Shown piece after piece: positions 21,403 to 33,210 of a DNA stretch of 64,000 nucleotides. The stretch is from the NCBI GenBank assembly GCA_030762935.1, contig CM060890.1, positions 69,802,265 through 69,866,264 of the forward strand, written 5' to 3'. The position numbers were made by a program, and so were the translations under genes. Position 1 is the first letter of the stretch, and each line of letters opens with the position of its first letter. Source of the DNA: Hymenopus coronatus. Its lineage: Eukaryota > Arthropoda > Insecta > Mantodea > Hymenopodidae. The notes under the pieces were generated by a model. It made no database searches. It saw only the letters and a list, made by a program, of their open reading frames with translations, and was not told where the DNA came from.

Positions 21403-21705
21403 ATCCGCCGCCAGGAAAGCTTCAAGTCATGGTTCATTTTTGAGATAGTCTTTGTTATTGGTTTTAGTTGAAAATACTTTTCACATGTGGAAATTCATCA
21501 ATTCCTGGCAATGCAGAGAAAACGGATTTCATTCATATGCAACCAATTTTTAGAAGATTTGACTATCGCTTTAGCCTAGTATATTCCCTTATACTTCTGG
21601 TAAGGCTTATGTCGATTAGCATTAAGTAGTAAGAAGAATATGCCTTTTAACAATAATTTGTTACCAAGAAGCAGGGAAAGTCATGTGAATGGACCACATC
21701 ATATT

Positions 21706-22563
21706 TTATTCTCAGATTATTCAACTACTTTATCTGCGTCACTGGATATACGGTCTCAATGTTTGACAGAAGCTTTACACAATTGTCTTTCCCCATTGAT
21801 GTCAAATCTGTTGTCTAATTCCTCTTTGTTTCTTCTTAATCTTATTTTCAACTTTTATGGTGCAGATTCATTTGCTACATTCGTGCGGTTTCTATCGTCT
21901 TTACTCTTTCCGAGAATTGTTGTTAGAAAGAAACTCGTAAAATTGTTGAAATAGATTTAGTGAAGTTCAGGAGATTACAGCATAATAATCATATACATAG
22001 CCTCTGAACTATAAAATACCAAATTTAAAATATAATTTCCTTCATAGGCCGACATACGATAAGAATAGCTACTTCGGGAACACCTTTGTTTCCCGCGAAT
22101 GTATTGTTTCCGAAAATTGTTACTATATTGAAAGTAGTAAATATTAAAAACGTAAATCCTCATGGAATCACTGTGGATAATACAACCGAACTTTTCACGA
22201 AATGAAATCAAACAATCAGATCAGACATGCATTAGAAAACGCGCTCAAACTTCCACTGAAACCTAGGTGTTAAACCACCGATGACATGATCTTTCTGACA
22301 GTAATGCATTCTTACACTATGATTGGTCAACAACCTGACCAGCCCCTACTGGGAGACGACATACCCCTCAAGTTTCAATCACAAGGAAATTAGTCACCGA
22401 CCGTAGATACTGCCTTTGCGGACAAGTGATCTGTTTTCTACCTTCTCAAACCAAAGGCATCGGGTTCGATTTCCGACTGTGAAAGGGTATTTTTATTTAA
22501 GCAGAATTATTCCCTGTCTCCCGGAAGTTATATTGTGTAGTGAACTTGAATGTTTGATGTTAA
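21706..22563. other. Intergenic DNA, no recognised feature
   Basis: A 104-codon plus-strand open stretch (21640-21954) starts inside Rep-A and continues into a Ser/Leu-rich translation without known motif. I do not regard it as a gene. Confidence 0.45.
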
Positions 22564-22735
22564 AACATTTGATGTGTTCCACATGGCTATCTCTATCTGT
22601 TCTGTAAGTAAATTATTTTTACAAAATATTAGTTATCCATATCATGCTGAGATAAAATTAGTAGAAATTGTCTTATTACTTGTTTCCTTGTAAGTAGAAG
22701 GGAAATAGAGGAATGCACTATTATCTATTAACTCT
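22564..22735 (-). repeat. Rep-A end fragment
   Basis: GATGTGTTCCACATGGCTAT, the GAGATAAAATTAGTAGAAAT box and TTGTAAGTAGAAGGGAAATA identify the non-palindromic end in reverse orientation. Confidence 0.8.
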
Positions 22736-23849
22736 TAGGTTGATTCATGTCAAAACGGATCCACGTGGTCATTGCATCGAGGTACAACACAGTAACAGTT
22801 TGCGCAAGAACGTAATCCATGCTAAACTTCTAACTTACAGAATGAATTTATTATTAAATGGTATAATATACTGTACAAATACCTAAGAGTTAAATCTGTA
22901 CTGTTTAGCTGAGCTAAAACTCCCAAAATGTAATTCGTAATCACCTGACATCCTCAATATTGCTGGTTGTTGTTTAGAATTCTGGAAGACGGTCGCATCT
23001 TCTTCAAATTACATAAATCAGAAGGTGGGTAAACCGTTAACTAGTGGTGAAACGGCTATAGTGTTAAATGTTTATTTTATATTGTTGAGAAATATCCACC
23101 ATCTCAAAGAAAAATCTGAAACGGAAAAAGTGTTTATTCCCGAAAAAAAAAAAAGAAAGCGTGTAAAATACGCGATTGCAAGAATATGACGTTTTTGTGA
23201 ATAAAGCAATTCTTGTAATAGTGCAATTTTTCAAACAGTTGATAAATGCTACAAGTAACGAAAGAAGAATCGTTGTTTTGGGAAATGGATAGTTTAAGTT
23301 AAAACCTGTTGTTGACAATCTGGTCAACCTTTGACTGAAAATCAACAGTGCAAACACCTCAGACGAGATTTCTGATCTGATCTGGAAGGGAATAGAGTTG
23401 CTTCCAGAGAGTGAATAAATGTAAGTTATGGCATAGTGTTATTTTCTTCGCTTGCATTTTTACAGCTAATTATTATATGTGCATCCATTTATTTTCTTAT
23501 GACTATCAATATTATCATCATTATACCAAATAGAATACTTTAGTCACCGTTTAAGTTGTCGGAATAACGGTTCTGTTCGTTATACATCACAATATGTCTC
23601 GTGTACGCGCCACGTGCTTGTGAAAGTATGACTAAGTTTGGCGCGAATGGCCGTGTGCTACGTTATAACAGTGTACTGGTCACCTGGGTTTTGCTTTGGT
23701 GAGGATCAACTTAAATCTGAATAGTTAAGTGACTAAATCAATAGTCTAATCTTTTAAAAGTTGGTCTGTATGTGAACATTAGAAGTTCGGTTGCCTTTAC
23801 ATTGTCAGTATAACAAAAGAGAGAGAACATGAAAGAAAACCCTGTTTCA
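22736..23849. other. Intergenic DNA, no recognised feature
   Basis: No repeat landmark. A 97-codon minus-strand open stretch at 23064-23357 is Phe-rich and carries no motif. Confidence 0.45.
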
Positions 23850-24412
23850 GAAAGTTAGATAGTTTGAAATTGAAACGAATAGTATCTCGGAAACGGTCAA
23901 CTCTATAACAAAACTATATACGCATATAAAACGTATTTGGTAAGATCTACATTTTTGTGTAGTAAGCCTTTGTCAATTTTTAACGTTTACCAGTTATATA
24001 AAATTCATCCAGAATTATCAGATTCTCAGAAGGTATTCTCAAAATATTCAAGATATACATTTTGTTTGTGATGTAAATATATTTAATGTGCTGTATTTTA
24101 ATCTTAATCTTTACGGCCACTTTTTAGAAATACAAAATTTTAAAAATATTTCCATGCAAAGAGTTGTTACGGGAAGTGGGGATTCCTGACGTCAACCTGA
24201 AAGATACTCATCCTAAATAACAAGTTTGGTATTTTAGATTTTGAGCTATGCTCACACACATGCACGCAGACCTTTTCTTCAAATTCTCTTTTTCGGTCTC
24301 AGGGGACCTCAAAAATGTCCTGCGAAATCTCGACATCGAATTTTTGGGCGGATTACAATATCTACCTTCTATAAACACTATTTACATAGTATGTGTAGAG
24401 AAAATAAAAATT
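23850..24412 (-). repeat. Rep-A palindromic-side portion
   Basis: From the GTATCTCGGAAACGGTCAAC box through GGTATTCTCAAAATATTCAA and CACACACATGCACGCAGACC to the palindrome CACTATTTACATAGTATGTG. Confidence 0.85.
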
Positions 24413-24630
24413 ACATGTGCTTCCATTCATGTGACTATCTACATCTCTGTAACAAATTATATTCAAAGCTTTATTCTTCTCCTCACTTTATGCCAATCGA
24501 GTTAAACATTAGCACAAATGTATTATTACTTGCTTGCTTCCTTATAAAACATAAGGGAAATAAGGGAGAGCACTAAAGAGAGAGTAGAATCTTTTTAAAG
24601 CAATGGCTGAAATTCGTTCTTTAGAGACAG
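24413..24630 (-). repeat. Rep-A end fragment, abutting the previous copy
   Basis: CTTCCATTCATGTGACTATC follows the previous copy's GTGTAGAGAAAATAAAA within a few bases, so the two are head to tail. Confidence 0.8.
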
Positions 24631-24853
24631 TACTAACGGCTGCAAGAAGTTACAAAGGATTAATAAACAAGAGAATGTAAATAAATATGTGTAATAAAAC
24701 AGTAAGATTATATTATTAATGTATGTTAGTGTAAGCTTACTTATGAAGGTATAGCTGAAATTATATAAGAGTCATATAAGAAAAAAATTTTCGCAATGTT
24801 TTTAGGGACAATAGCCAAGGAATTGGAATCATGTATAAAAGCAAATCCCTGAC

Positions 24854-24894
<41 letters not shown>

Positions 24895-25449
24895 AACCCA
24901 ATGCTTAGAGGTGGTGAGATTATGAAAGTTACTGAGAGCTAGCAGCCAAAATGAAACATTGAATAGTTTCTCTTTGCTCAAGAAAAGAGACGCTCCTGGG
25001 AGCGGGAAAGAATGCTTAGAACAGAATAGTTTTCAACACAGTTCGTTTTATTTATTGTACAGTGCAGGCTGTTTTAGGTAGAACTGTATTTAGTTGTTCT
25101 CCCCAAGTATTTCGGTACTACAGATTACTTACATAAGAAACATGACATGTAAGTTTAACGTGTTTGTGAACGTAACACAGTTTCAGCTATGGTTGCAAAC
25201 AAATATAATATGTACACAATTATGAAATCTCTTGGTAACAGTTTAAAAAAATTGCTTAAACTGAAAGTAACAAATGGCTTAATTCTAAAAATAATCCCTT
25301 TTAATCCCTTTTGTTAAGAGATACTGGCTTCACCAAGGAATCCAACTGACCGGAATAAAGATGAATAATCTATGAGAAACAATTTAAAATATAAAAATAT
25401 TCAGAGATAATGAAGAGCAGGGGAGAACGCCGCAGTTTACGTGATCAGA
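24631..25449. other. Intergenic DNA with a (GA)n tract
   Basis: Only a (GA)n microsatellite at about 24855-24891 stands out. Confidence 0.6.
24855..24891. repeat. (GA)n microsatellite
   Basis: Uninterrupted AG dinucleotides after a GACAGAGACAGAG lead-in. Confidence 0.97.
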
Positions 25450-26008
25450 AAAGTTTTTTTTTTTAAAACTAAAACCAATATTAGTAAATATTTGACAACT
25501 CCACAAAAAATGTATAAAATATAAATTGTTTGTTTTAATATGAACTATATTGTTTGTCTAAGTTTTTGTCTATCTCTTGCGGTTTTTGAATTACGCAAGT
25601 AATCCAGAAGAAAAAGGTCTTCAGAGGTCATTCCCAGAAAACTCAAGATATATGTTTTGTTTATCATATAAATATATTCAATATACAGAATTTTAATCAA
25701 AATCATTAGAACTATTTTTGAGAAAATCAATATTTTCGAAACTTTTTCCTCGTAATTTTCTCTAAAATCTTCTCATCCTTAGACGATATTGAACTTAAAC
25801 ACGAAGTTCGATATTTAACGGAACTTTCGTTTCTGAACTTACTGCCCACCCCACGAGACTCACGCACGGACATTGTCTAATAATGCTTATTTTTATTCAG
25901 GGGGTTCTAAAACATATATTTCATTTAAATATCGGTATCGTATTTTTGGTTCAAATACAATATTTCCTCTATACACAATAGAGGATACATAGTACGAGTA
26001 GAGAAATT
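25450..26008 (-). repeat. Rep-A palindromic-side portion
   Basis: GACAACTCCACAAAAAATGT, TTTTTGTCTATCTCTTGCGG, GGTCATTCCCAGAAAACTCA and a decayed palindromic end (ATACACAATAGAGGATACAT). Confidence 0.85.
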
Positions 26009-26775
26009 AACGTTAAAAAGCCTACTTTTTAGCGAACAATAACACAAGGAGTTTTTTTTTCGTAAGTCAAAGCCCTCGATATGACAAAATAATATTAACT
26101 GTGTTATAACAAAAAAAATAGGAATTTCATTAACCTAATTGTTAACAAAAATATTCTAAAATCGTTGAACGGCTATTCTTGTGTGAATATGTGTTACGCT
26201 GAGTGAGAAAGAGAAAAGAACGGAGACGTCGCAAGCTACAACCGAGCTTCATGATATAGGGCAACAAATTCTGTAGTTAAATGAAAACAGTGCAGTGAAA
26301 ATATCGGGAGTTTTTCGACGAGTCCATTTAGAGGAACCAATAATTCAGCTTCTAGTGTAAACGTTATTATACTTTTTATCTCTACATATGATGTCTTAAT
26401 GAAAGGAATTTTTAAGATTCGTGTGGATTTTTGTTTTGTTTTGGTTCGTTTTGTAGTTGCTGTATTCATCAGTGAACTACAGTTATTTTATGAAGCGTGT
26501 TACATCACATCTACCTTTTCCATAACAAACAAGTGAAGTCAGAGGGAAATGATAATGCCAAATGCTATGTTAATTTTTATTTTCATTATATGGACGGGTT
26601 AATTTATTACTCTATTTTCACTGTAAGTAATAATACCAAACATTTGTTTGCTGTTGCATTCCTCATTAGTTCATTCGTCAATATGATAATTATAAAAGCA
26701 AAACCTCTGTGTTTGTTAGCCTTACTGTTTCCCTAGAGAGAGGGCAGGCGCAGTATTCAACAAATCGATGCATCG
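26009..26775. other. Intergenic DNA, no recognised feature
   Basis: No gene. Open stretches of 77-79 codons have no recognisable motif. Confidence 0.45.
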
Positions 26776-26985
26776 ATCAGACCGCGCCGTGGCTGAGTGG
26801 TTAGACGGCCCCAGTTCGATCCCAAGTGACCACATGCGAGATGTGTGGTGGACAAAGTGGTGCAGGGCTGATTTTCTCCGGGTTCCCCCGCCGTTGCATT
26901 CCACCGGTGCTCCATCTTCTTTCATGTGTCACGAGTGTCATCGCTTGCAGTGACATTGTAGTAAAAGTGGCGGTTAAACACTTAA
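26776..26985 (+). mobile_element. tRNA-headed SINE (SINE-B), 5' part
   Basis: The A-box region GTGGCTGAGTGGTTAGACGG and B-box CAGTTCGATCCCAAGTG are correctly spaced but shortened. They are followed by a body shared with the 39.1-kb copy (CACATGCGAGATGTGTGGTG, CTGATTTTCTCCGGGTTC, CATTCCACCGGTGCTCC). The head resembles a Leu/Ser-type tRNA with its variable region lost. Confidence 0.85.
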
Positions 26986-27620
26986 AAACATCTGATTATT
27001 TCATTCACATGACTTTCTCCATATCACTGCAACAAATTATTGTTGTTTCGAGAAAAAATTGAGAGAAATAGTCTTATTATTTGCTTTCTTGTAAGCAGAA
27101 GTGAAATAAAGGAGTATCTTGGGTTAAAGTGATAGTCAATAGCTGGTTGCTATATAACTGAAGTTTTTGTTTGTATGGACAAGAGTTGCGTGCTTTAATG
27201 TGCTCTACATTTTTGTCTTGTAAGTTTTTGTCCATCTCTTACAGTTTAGAAGTTACAAAAAAATCAGCCAAAATAGTCTGATGCATTCAGCCGTTTTTGA
27301 GAAAATCAAAATTTTCTAAAACTTTTTCATGTAAATAGTAGTTGCGGGTGGGGGGAGTTTCTTGAAAATCTTCGTGTCCCATTGTTGAAAAATACTGAAC
27401 TTAAATACTGAATTTGGTATTTTATGAACTTTTGATTTTTGAGCTATACTGTGCACAAACACACACTCACGCACACACGGAAATTTGTCCAAAAATGCTT
27501 TATTTTAATTCAGGGGTATCCAAAACATGTATTTTAGGTGACATTTCGGCATCTGATTTTTGTGTGCATTACAATACCTTCTCTACACACTATGTACAAA
27601 GTAAGTATAGAGAAAGTAAT
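26986..27620 (-). repeat. Rep-A copy with internal deletion
   Basis: Both ends are present (ACATCTGATTATTTCATTCA; CACTATGTACAAAGTAAGTA). About 200 bp of the centre is missing, so GAGTTGCGTGCTTTAATGTG joins directly. Confidence 0.88.
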
Positions 27621-28394
27621 AATTGGCATTCAAATAAAACAGATGGAACGAGCAAAGCTAAGTAGAGATAATGGTCAGCAAAACTCGACACTACATGCAA
27701 GTAGTAACTAGGCCATTAATGGAAATATGTCAACTACCTCGCGCAAATCCAGCATGAATTGCATTAAGCTAAAGTGCAGTAAGTGGTCAATCAAAGAAGA
27801 CAATAAATGTATAAACGCCATTTATCGACAAACGTCAACAATTAGCGGACTTCCGGGCCAGTGGCAGCTGATTATGTAACACCCATGTTTTCTTCGTGAG
27901 TTCAAGGCCGTGGTTCAAGTTTATGACACTGTGACAGACCTCTCTCACGTTTGCTTTGGTATGCGGCGGTGGAGCTGGAATGTGATAAACAAGGAAGTGA
28001 GGCACGACGGCAACCGGATACCTAGAAAGTGACACGTCTGGATTCTTCCAGGACCTTCAGTTTCCAGAACTCATTCTAACCTCTGTGACATCATTTTCTA
28101 GCTTAAAAGGAGAAAGAATTACAAGTAGTGGGTGTAGGGAGTCGTGTGGGGTTTTAGCGTGCAGTAGTGCGCGAGCCAAGGAAAATCTGCAGCTGTCAAC
28201 TGTCTACGCGTTGAAACTTCGAGTGAATTATTTGCAGGATTGAATTTAAGACTTCAATTTTAAAGTCGATAGTCCTCATCCGTTTCATATCCCTTTAGTT
28301 TTACTTCTGACCATGGAAAGAGAAGCGAATTTCAACAACAATGAAGAGCGACAGCTTTTAAAATATCTAGCTGCCTACAGATTTAGTCTTAATG
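27621..28394. other. Intergenic DNA, no recognised feature
   Basis: A more GC-balanced, apparently single-copy patch lies at 27835-28210. The short open stretches carry no motif, and the patch could be an exon, UTR or old repeat. Confidence 0.4.
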
Positions 28395-28558
28395 TGTTCT
28401 GTTATTTCCCTTCTACTTACAAAGAACTAAGTAATAATACTGTTTCTGGCAACGTTTATTTCGATTAACATTACGGAGATATCAGAATATTTTGTAAGAA
28501 AATTTGATTGCACACAAAATCGAGAAAGTTATGAGAATGTTACACATTAGACTTTTTC
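28395..28558 (+). repeat. Rep-A 3'-end fragment, diverged
   Basis: TTATTTCCCTTCTACTTACA, AACGTTTATTTCGATTAACA and GAGAAAGTTATGAGAATG match the family end in order. Confidence 0.75.
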
Positions 28559-28626
28559 TTAGCATTCTATTACAGGTTTTGTTAATTTTAATTGTGCTAA
28601 ATTTATGTTTAGACTATAGATACAAT

Positions 28627-29121
28627 TTAGGCTTTAATCACTAAACGGGCATTGTTGGCAACCCAGGCATACACCGCGTTCATCATGCATTTTGTGGTAA
28701 ACAATGCGTAGTAAATAAGCATTTGAATTTCTTGGCCTACAAAGCTGTAGTATATTGTTTTCTCGAATACACAGATGTTTGGGGACTTTCCTGTCACATT
28801 CAGAAGGAACAATGAACAGACTCTTGTTTCTTTCCTGATCCTCCGTTGAATGGGATGCATTATAACCATGAAGAGAAGATGGGTGGGTGCGGCATCCATA
28901 TTTGATCACCATGACAACGGCTTTCTCGTCTTCAAGGCATCCCATTTGCCAGCTCCCCATGAGATATTATGCAACGCAAGGAAATACACGACGGTGATGA
29001 CGTCAGAGTCGATTTTGCCTAGCCTAAATTCAGCTGTCAAGACGTCATAGCTTATTTCAAGAACATTGACTTCTAAAGGTAAACTTCTAAACTTCATGGG
29101 AATTTTCTTACGCACTTCCAT
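28627..29121 (-). other. Possible coding relic, unknown
   Basis: A GC-balanced patch with overlapping minus-strand open stretches: 28906-29121 (71 codons, starting MEVRKKIPMKFRSLPLEV), then 28634-28960 (108 codons) and 28627-28899 (90 codons, with hydrophobic segments such as IQMLIYYALFTTKCMMNAVY). Neighbouring frames could belong to one broken gene, but I recognise no family and see no catalytic motif. Confidence 0.22.
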
Positions 29122-29182
29122 ACTTATGAGCTGTTCTCTTTAATTTGGTTCACGTATTCAAATCAATGGGTGTACATTTTAA

Positions 29183-29860
29183 AATCTTATGTGTTCCATT
29201 CACATGACTTTCTCTGCATCCCCATAACCAATTATCCTTCAAAAGCTTATTCTTCTATCTACTTCATTCTAATCGAGATAAACATTGGCAAAAACGGGCT
29301 TAATTACACGCTTGTAAGTAGAAGACAAATAAGGGAGTACAATAGGTTATATCAATAATCAAATATTTAAAATCAGATTGCTATGAGATTGAAACCCTTT
29401 CTTTACATAACCAGAATATGACAAGTTCCCTTATGAGAAAAGTTGAGGTATTCTAAAGCTGAAACCAATAAAAAGGAAACGTTCGATTCTATGCAAAAAA
29501 ACCTGATTTGTTGCAATCATATGACTTTCTCTATCTATTCTGCAAGCAAACGTTCTAACATACATTTCCGGGCGAATACTCGCTATTGAAATGTTGGGTG
29601 CAATGCAATACTTCATTAACTATGTACATAATACGAAAGTAAAAATGTATATGCCAAACATTTTTATTTTAACAATATTTACATTTTTGTGTAGTACAAG
29701 TTTTTGTCTATCTCTCATAGGATTTACCAGATGTGAAAAAGTTTCCCAGAATGAAGGGGTCTTCTGAGGCTATTCCCAGAAAATTCAAGATATACATTTT
29801 ATTTGTTAGTAAAAATAAATATTTTAATATACGGTATTTTAATCAAAATACCTTGTTAAC
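29183..29860 (-). repeat. Rep-A copy interrupted by a deletion derivative of itself
   Basis: Starts at AATCTTATGTGTTCCATTCA, runs to GAAACGTTCGATTCTATGCA, is interrupted at about 29502-29641, and resumes at AAAATGTATATGCC. It ends near ATATACGGTATTTTAATCAA, so it is truncated before the palindrome. Confidence 0.85.
29502..29641 (-). mobile_element. 140-bp internal-deletion derivative of Rep-A, nested
   Basis: Contains only the two ends of the family: CTGATTTGTTGCAATCATAT/GACTTTCTCTATC at the left, and ACATACATTTCCGGGCGAAT through ACTATGTACATAATACGAAA at the right. It sits inside an A-run of another Rep-A copy, a MITE-like configuration. The target duplication is masked by the A-run. Confidence 0.75.
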
Positions 29861-29950
29861 TTCCACTTATAAGTAACTAAGTAATACAGATAATTATGGT
29901 AATATTTATCTTGATTAGCATTATGTAGCCAAAACAATGATTTGCTGTAA
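29861..29950 (+). repeat. Rep-A end fragment
   Basis: Matches the ACTTCCACTTATAAGTAACT to GATTAGCATTATGTAG section in plus orientation, directly after the minus copy. Confidence 0.65.
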
Positions 29951-30654
29951 GTTTAGTGTATTTGCAGAATACATAGAAAAGTAATGGAGAACACATTAGC
30001 ATTTTACATAAATAATATAAATTACGAACACAAATATTTGCAGTATATAGGGAATATTGTATACTTGCATTTTTAGAATGATAATCTGAGTTACACTGCT
30101 AATATTTCGAAGCTAAGGGAATTGTAACTATGATTGAGTATAGAGAAGTCAGATAGTGGAATTAAATAATATTTATTAATGGAACTTCTTTAATAGATGA
30201 AGTTCTTTAAATAGATAATGACAGCTTGTTAAAAATAAAATAGAATCAAGTTAATCCGATCATTCGACGATGTGATGTTAAGGGACACAGGTAACCCTCC
30301 CTCTTTTAACAGATAGTGAATAAAATGGTGGCTATCATTTCAAATGAGCCCGGAATCCACAAAGTGAGTGACACTCAAGATTTTTATTAAGAGTGAACCA
30401 AAAAAATAGCTCTTAGGTAAGGTCACTATAATTATGCAAATAATTTATTTCCAAATTGAATACTCAGAATAAAAACTCACAAATATTTAGAAAAGAAACT
30501 TTTGTTTCACATTTTTCAAATATTGGTCAATATTTTAAGCTTAGATGTTACTCAGATACTTTATATACTTTTAGTTTTAAAAGCTTGTTGCTTATAAAAT
30601 CGTATCACACTTTTAATTCTAAGTAAATAAACATTTATCTTCATTTTCTTGATC
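29951..30654. other. Intergenic DNA, no recognised feature
   Basis: AT-rich sequence with no family landmark. Confidence 0.5.
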
Positions 30655-31100
30655 ATGTCGTAAGTAAAGGAGACATTGTATTTAATTGAAAAATTCGATT
30701 TCGCGCTTTAATGGAAATACTTGGGTAACCTGAACCGAAAAATTAGTTTAAAAAACAAATGTATGTTTCTGTGTGTCAATAAACAGTGAAACTCTAAATG
30801 TAGGTTAAATACAAAGCCTACTATTTGAGTTCAGCACTTGCGAAGGGTGCTACATTAAAATTTTTAAGCACATCCCCCCCCCTGAAACTAGTATTTACAT
30901 TCTTTGTGATTTTAAAATTTTAAATTGGTTTTAATATTTTTACTAAAATATAATATATGTTTAAGTTACTTTCATAAAAATAAAATGAGTATCTTGAATT
31001 TTCTGGTGAAGATCTCTAAAATCCTATTTATCTCTATCCTATTTATTCTTGGTCTATTTTGTATAATTGGTAAAACGCTAAGAGACAAAATTTACATAAA
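30655..31100 (+). repeat. Rep-A copy, strongly diverged 5' half
   Basis: AGGAGACATTGTATTTAATT, AAATTCGATTTCGCGCTTTA, CTGTGTGTCAATAAACAGTG, CCCCCCCCCTGAAACTAGTA and ATCTTGAATTTTCTGGTGAA follow family order with many substitutions. Confidence 0.75.
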
Positions 31101-31197
31101 ACGTGAAGGTAAATATCCTCAGAGAGAGTGCGAAAAACATTTTATAGCGCTAATTATTTCCTAGATATTGTTTGTTATGGGATTACATTTTTATACG

Positions 31198-31410
31198 CCT
31201 TCTGTCTTTCTCAGAAGCGGGTTTGCTCCGCATTCTTCGGTTTCCCCCACCATTCCACCGGTGCTACATATTTTTTCCATGTATCATCAGTGTCATATGT
31301 AGTAAAAGAAGGCGCTAAATACTATTGACTCAATTTTCATTTCATGAATCATCAGTGTCATCGCCTGCAATGCCATAGTAATAATAGCGGAGGTTATGCG
31401 CTATAAACAA
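31198..31410 (+). mobile_element. SINE-B 3' fragments
   Basis: CCCACCATTCCACCGGTGCT and CATCAGTGTCAT match the body of the 26.8-kb SINE-B. The tail part recurs a second time at about 31336-31410 (ATCATCAGTGTCATCGCCTG). The tRNA head is missing. Confidence 0.7.
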
Positions 31411-31434
31411 AATCACATCTTAGCAAACAGCTTT

Positions 31435-31580
31435 GAAAGGATATTTTATAACTCTAATCTATTCTGTTCTTCTTATATTTGCAAGAAATGCAAATAGAAG
31501 AATACGATTCTCTAAGTATATTTTGTAGAAAAGTGAATGGGGAAAGTCATTAAAATGCATCACATCAGATATTTTAGATT
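31435..31580 (+). repeat. Rep-A 3'-end fragment, diverged
   Basis: TGGGGAAAGTCATTAAAATG followed by CATCACATCAGAT is the family terminus. The preceding AGAAGAATACGATTC section is weakly similar. Confidence 0.55.
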
Positions 31581-33210
31581 AGACTTTGTGTCATTTTTAA
31601 ATTTAAGATAATATGACAAAAACTGTTAAATATCCTGTCGAATAGCATTCAATGGAGTTAAACACTTTAAGCACTATTTGCTTCTATATGTGATATTGCA
31701 ATTCAGTTTTTGGAAAATATGATAATTTGTAAAGACCAATTGTTAGAATTAATAAAAGCAATATAGTGGTATAGGTTCGAATTATTTAATTTAAACAACA
31801 TATTATGTAAGTAATTTAATCTATAAAACAATTATTCTATAATATTAAACATATTAAAATAATTACTGAACCCATACTAAAATAAATTCTCTCTTAATGT
31901 ATAATTAAGGGTGCATTCTGTGAGGTTTATCACTTCTGCAGCTGTTAACGTGTGTTTTTACAATTTATACCAAATGTATTTATTAACCAAATCATTACCA
32001 CGAATACACATGTTCATTAAAATACTCACTATACTTTTAAATTATTATTTTATTGCTCAGCAAACATCATTGAATGATTAAGATATTAAGTCGCTAATAT
32101 AAATATTTACTTTGAATAACGTTTTTTTTCAGGAATAAAATGGAAACGTATATTTTGTTGATGCTTTAGATTTTGAGATAATGCTATAAGCGGATTAAAA
32201 ACAAAATAATTGTAATGTAGTAATTAGATGTTCTAATTTGTTCCTTTAACAAAACCAATAAAGAAAAAGACTCGTAAAAGTTTTAAACCTAGTTTTTTTT
32301 TTTAAATTCGACGGAAACTGAAACATTTTAAAATTCGTGTACATTTTCTTCTGATCTTCAGTAACACACCAAATACAGATTATAAACTAAATTATTTATT
32401 CTTTATAATAGACTGTTCTCTCATTTATTGCAAATGTATACACCTAAGGTCGGTAAATAAGAATATATCATTGAATTCTTAGGAATGACGGAATATCCGA
32501 AAAATTCCTAGCTTTTAATACATTTTGCTATTATTAACATATATTAAACCTAAATGTCTAAGTATACTCTCCACTTATTTACATATATCTTTTCTTCTGA
32601 AATGCACTTTATCTTATAAATGTGTACAAGAGTGTTCCATTTTTTCGAAATAGATAAAATTCGTGAGTTTGCAAGTATACTTCATTAAGAAAGATGCAAA
32701 ATTCTATATCCCAACTCATCTATATGAATTTATTGCTGCAAATAACCTCCATTTATAAAAAGAGAAGCATTTTGAATTAAGATTAGTGCACTTTCTAAAA
32801 TTCATAAGAAACAGCTTATGTTGATGTGTATATCTTTATGGGCTTATAACGAGAATTTTGCCTAGAACCTGGTTTCGTGAAAATAAATGATTTTCATTTT
32901 GTATATTTTATTCTTATGTTAAATTTTTATTAATTATAAATGAAATGCGCACAGCGTACAAGTATAGAAACTGAAATACATTAATGTAATCTTAGTTTTA
33001 TTATGGATATTTGTCCGCTTTTTCAGTTTCCAGCGTGATACCTTTCACAAACTTTGTTGCACATTTCACAGATATAGTCTCTAGTGAAATCTTTTGTTTT
33101 GGCAGAACTTATGATGGAAGCCGCGTTAGTGTATGTCAAAGCTCGTTCCATTCTTCCGTTGCCAAGGCATTTGTTGAGTAGAATTCCCTTCAGATAGATT
33201 TTCTGTTTGC
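31581..33210. other. Very AT-rich intergenic DNA
   Basis: No recognised repeat or gene. Confidence 0.5.

Larger units (their letters stand above)
19700..21434 (+). mobile_element. Penelope-like retroelement (GIY-YIG type), 5'-truncated and defective
   Basis: The insertion is flanked by a perfect 13-bp target duplication, CATTTTTGAGATA, at 19687-19699 and 21435-21447, both within Rep-A. Inside are a reverse transcriptase with AMGSPLSP and YVDD motifs and a C-terminal GIY-YIG-like endonuclease, the diagnostic combination of Penelope-like elements. The coding part is flanked by about 174-bp arms in inverted orientation. The element is clearly more GC-rich than its surroundings. The N-terminal RT region is absent, two or more frameshifts are present and a 129-bp insertion splits the RT, so it is dead. 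Known Penelope elements can carry flanking repeats in direct or inverted arrangement, which fits. Confidence 0.93.
19455..21705 (+). repeat. Rep-A copy interrupted by the Penelope-like element
   Basis: Left part 19455-19699 starts at the GACACGAGAATTTT box (5'-truncated). The right part resumes at 21435 with CATTTTTGAGATAGTCTTTG and TTATTGGTTTTAG, and ends near GTCATGTGAATGGACCACAT. The two parts join in family order once the 1.7-kb insertion is removed. Confidence 0.88.
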
